NCBI GenBank assembly: GCA_029260755.1
Contig: JAJDCQ010000159.1
Coordinates: 62,001 to 126,000 of the forward strand
DNA from: Planctomycetota bacterium
GTDB taxonomy: Bacteria; Planctomycetota; J058; JAJDCQ01
Length of the DNA: 64,000 bases
Reading direction: 5' to 3'
Shown: positions 61,852-64,000 of the stretch, piece by piece
How positions within the stretch are numbered: the stretch's first letter is position 1
How the letters are laid out: each line of letters starts with the position of its first letter
Position numbers and translations under genes: made by a program
Notes under the pieces: generated by a model
Told to the model about the DNA's origin: nothing
What the model saw: the letters and a program-made list of their open reading frames with translations, nothing else
The model's database searches: none

Positions 61852-62909
61852 TCCGCCGGTCCCCCGCCCCCGCCCTCGCCCTGCTCGCCGCGCTCATCCT
61901 GGCCGGCGCCGCGGGCTGCACCACGACACCCGAGGGGGGCGAGAACGGCGACGGCCCCGACGCCGCGCCGACCTACCCGGCCTTCCGGATCGCGTTCCTC
62001 CCCGGCGTCGCGGCGAGCGACGAGCCGCCGGACGGCGACGCCCCCGACGCGATGAACCTGCTCGCCGACGCCCTGACGCGCCTCTCGACCGAGGTGAGCG
62101 TCGACGCGGCGATCCTGGCGGGCGACCTGGTCGCGGCCGACGGCGGCTCGCGCGAGACGCTCGAGGCGGTCCTCGACACGGCGAGCGGCCTGCCCTGCAC
62201 GATCCACACGGTCGCGGGCCCCGCCGACCTGACCGCGATCGCCCGGGGCGAGGGCGACGACCCGGCCGACCCCGACGCCCGTCGGGCGGCCCTGGCGACG
62301 TTCCGCCGCCTCGTCGACGCGCGGCGCCCGCCGCCGCCAGTCACGCCCGATGACGGAGGCGGCGCGGGAGGCGCGGCGAGCCTCCCGGGGCTCGACGCCG
62401 AGGGCGACCGCCCCTCGGACGAGAGCGCGTGGCTCGGCCTGGTCTCGCCCGGCCTCTACCTCCTGATCGTCGAGACCGGCCTCGACCCCGCCGCCGAAGC
62501 CGGCTCGGTCGGCCAGGCGGTCGCCCCGTGGGCGAAGGGCTGGGTCGGCAAGATCGAGGCGGCCGGCTCCGAGGTGCTGGTGGCATCGGCGCACCCGCTC
62601 GAGGGCGCGGCCGGAGCGGACGAGCTCCTCGCCGTCCTCGCCGGATCGTCGGCGTGTCGAGCCGTCGTCTCTGGCGGCGACGCGGCGAGGATCGACGCGG
62701 GCGGAGGGCTGCTCCACCTCATCTCCCCGCCGCTCGCGCGCTGGCCCCTCGGCTTCCGGGTGATCGAGATCACGCCCGGCGGCGCCGGGAAGATCGAGTG
62801 GATCGAGATCGGTCTCCCCGAGGAGCGCGCCGCCGCCGAGAAGGCCCCCGGAGCGGCGGCCGCCGCCGGCCAGCCCGCGGACCGCGCCGGCGAGCTGCCG
62901 CCGCGCTGA
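61848..62909 (+). CDS. Lipoprotein with a degenerate calcineurin-like phosphoesterase fold
   Basis: The protein is 353 aa. GTG at 61848 overlaps the kinase stop (GTGA). The signal peptide ends in a lipobox (LAGAAGC). The body follows the order of metallophosphoesterases: RIAFLPGVAASD at the first strand, VDAAILAGDLVA (the GD motif), HTVAGPADLTAIA (normally GNHD), VLVASAHPL (a His strand) and CRAVVSGGD (normally GH). Several metal ligands are missing, so catalysis is doubtful and binding is more likely. This reading is inference from spacing. The C-terminus is Ala/Pro-rich. The gene stops where gpmI starts. Confidence 0.75.
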   Translation: MIRRSPAPALALLAALILAGAAGCTTTPEGGENGDGPDAAPTYPAFRIAFLPGVAASDEPPDGDAPDAMNLLADALTRLSTEVSVDAAILAGDLVAADGGSRETLEAVLDTASGLPCTIHTVAGPADLTAIARGEGDDPADPDARRAALATFRRLVDARRPPPPVTPDDGGGAGGAASLPGLDAEGDRPSDESAWLGLVSPGLYLLIVETGLDPAAEAGSVGQAVAPWAKGWVGKIEAAGSEVLVASAHPLEGAAGADELLAVLAGSSACRAVVSGGDAARIDAGGGLLHLISPPLARWPLGFRVIEITPGGAGKIEWIEIGLPEERAAAEKAPGAAAAAGQPADRAGELPPR

Positions 62910-64000
62910 TGACGCCGCGCCACGCCCCGTTCGTCCTGATCATCCGCGACGGCTGGGGCGTCGCCCCGGCCGGGCTCCCGATCCAGGGGAACGCGGTCGC
63001 CCTCGCGGCGACGCCGAAGCACGACGGCTACCGAGCCCGCTTCCCGACGACGGCCATCAACGCGAGCGAGCACTGGGTCGGGCTGCCGGCCGGTCAGATG
63101 GGCAACTCCGAGGTCGGCCACCTCAACATGGGCGCCGGCCGGATCGTGTATCAGGAGCTCACCCGGATCACGAAAAGCATCGAGGACGGCGACCTCTTCG
63201 AGAACCCGGCCCTGCTCGGCGCGATGACGCGCCTCGACGACGACCCGGCGCGGCGGCTGCATCTCATCGGCCTGGTCAGCGACGGCGGCGTCCACAGCCA
63301 CACCGACCACCTCGACGCGCTCCTCGCCCTCGCCGCGAAGCGAGGCGTCGCGCCCGACCGGGTGCTCATCCACGCCGTCATGGACGGGCGCGATACCCCG
63401 CCCCGGAGCGGCGCGGGCCACCTCGAGACCGTCCTCGCCTCCTGCGCCCGCCACGGCGTCGGCCGGATCGCGACGGTCACGGGTCGCTACTTCACGATGG
63501 ACCGCGACCAGCGCTGGGACCGCGTCGGCAAGAGCTGGGACGCGCTCGTCGACGGCCGCGCCGAGCACCGCGGCGCCGACCCGGCCGCGCTCATCCGGGC
63601 CTCCTACGACCGCGACGTCGGCGACGAGTTCATCGAGCCCGCCGTCGTCACGAAGGAGGACGGCGCGACCCCCGTCGGCCCGATCGCCAGCGGCGACTCG
63701 ATCATCTTCTGGAACTTCCGGGCCGACCGGGCGCGGCAGCTCTGCTCGGCGCTCGTCCGGGACGACTTCGAAGGCTTCGATCGAGGCGACCGTCCCCGCG
63801 ATCTGCACCTGGTCACCCTCACCCGCTACGCCGACGACCTCCCGGTCGCCGCCGTCGCCTTCGAGGCGCAGCGGGTGCAGCGCCCGATCGGCGTCGTCTT
63901 CGCCGAGGCGGGGCTCCCCCAGGCTCGCGTCGCCGAGACCGAGAAGTACGCCCACGTCACCTACTTCTTCAGCGGAGGCGAGGAGGCGCCCGTCGAAGGC
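62909..64000 (+). CDS. gpmI: Cofactor-independent phosphoglycerate mutase, 3' end cut by window edge
   Basis: The first 364 residues are visible, roughly 70% of the usual 510. The enzyme interconverts 3- and 2-phosphoglycerate in glycolysis using two manganese ions. The N-terminus FVLIIRDGWG carries the first metal Asp. GQMGNSEVGHLNMGAGR contains the phosphorylated Ser (S67). LVSDGGVHSHTDHL, MDGRDTPPRSG, GRYFTMDRDQRW and IFWNFRADRARQL are family signatures, and PIGVVFAEAGLPQARVAETEKYAHVTYFFSGG leads toward the second metal site. The ATG (62909-62911) shares one base with the upstream stop (TGATG), so it is coupled to the lipoprotein and kinase genes. Confidence 0.97.
   Translation, partial: MTPRHAPFVLIIRDGWGVAPAGLPIQGNAVALAATPKHDGYRARFPTTAINASEHWVGLPAGQMGNSEVGHLNMGAGRIVYQELTRITKSIEDGDLFENPALLGAMTRLDDDPARRLHLIGLVSDGGVHSHTDHLDALLALAAKRGVAPDRVLIHAVMDGRDTPPRSGAGHLETVLASCARHGVGRIATVTGRYFTMDRDQRWDRVGKSWDALVDGRAEHRGADPAALIRASYDRDVGDEFIEPAVVTKEDGATPVGPIASGDSIIFWNFRADRARQLCSALVRDDFEGFDRGDRPRDLHLVTLTRYADDLPVAAVAFEAQRVQRPIGVVFAEAGLPQARVAETEKYAHVTYFFSGGEEAPVEG

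Overview
The window is very GC-rich and densely coded on both strands. It is dominated by Hanks-type serine/threonine protein kinases: nine in 64 kb, plus one PP2C phosphatase and one FHA phosphothreonine reader. Many kinases carry large sensory or scaffold regions (FG-GAP propeller, WD40, PEGA, TIR, multi-TM). There are also several lipoproteins, a Tat substrate, an outer-membrane beta-barrel and a two-gene (alpha/beta) glycyl-tRNA synthetase. This points to a large-genome, diderm, environmental bacterium, most likely a high-GC planctomycete. Myxococcota or Acidobacteriota cannot be excluded from sequence alone. I see no rRNA, tRNA, CRISPR array, transposase, integrase or phage gene.

Layout. 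1-5.6 kb: unrecognised minus-strand genes, a coiled-coil secreted protein, a Cdd1/HhH protein, purD and a LysM protein. 5.7-12.8 kb: a small kinase, a patatin lipoprotein, a Vps62-like lipoprotein and a secreted M14 peptidase. 12.8-19.3 kb (minus): outer-membrane barrel, small secreted protein, and a 1,434-residue kinase with FG-GAP repeats. 19.3-23.1 kb: repeats, a lipoprotein and a Tat-exported protein. 23.2-31.3 kb (plus): a polytopic membrane protein, a 6-TM kinase, an FHA protein with a possible degenerate caspase fold, and a STAS-like + TIR + kinase fusion. 31.5-38.8 kb: a 5' nuclease, an aldo/keto reductase and two tandem kinases. 39.1-43.2 kb (minus): PP2C, kinase-WD40, small winged-helix-like protein. 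43.3-47.6 kb: a three-gene ABC-2 exporter and a second 6-TM kinase. 47.6-54.7 kb (minus): glyQ-glyS transcribed with DUF4003-like, WD40 and leucine-rich-repeat genes, with 4-nt gaps or overlaps throughout. 54.9-64 kb (plus): an epimerase with a long acidic repeat tail, a zinc metallopeptidase with repeated C-terminal modules, and a kinase-lipoprotein-gpmI operon cut by the right edge.

Non-coding DNA. Most larger gaps hold long inverted repeats whose arms are built of 8-9-nt tandem words. Four word classes share one architecture. The best-defined class is about 300 bp, is bounded by CTAG, and sits exactly on TAG stop codons of flanking genes. Several promoters of the form TTGACA/TTGNNN - 16-18 nt - TANNNT can be read, along with a 30-bp perfect palindrome upstream of the outer-membrane gene. 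The two strongest leads for undescribed biology are the CTAG-bounded element family and the FHA / STAS-TIR-kinase pair.
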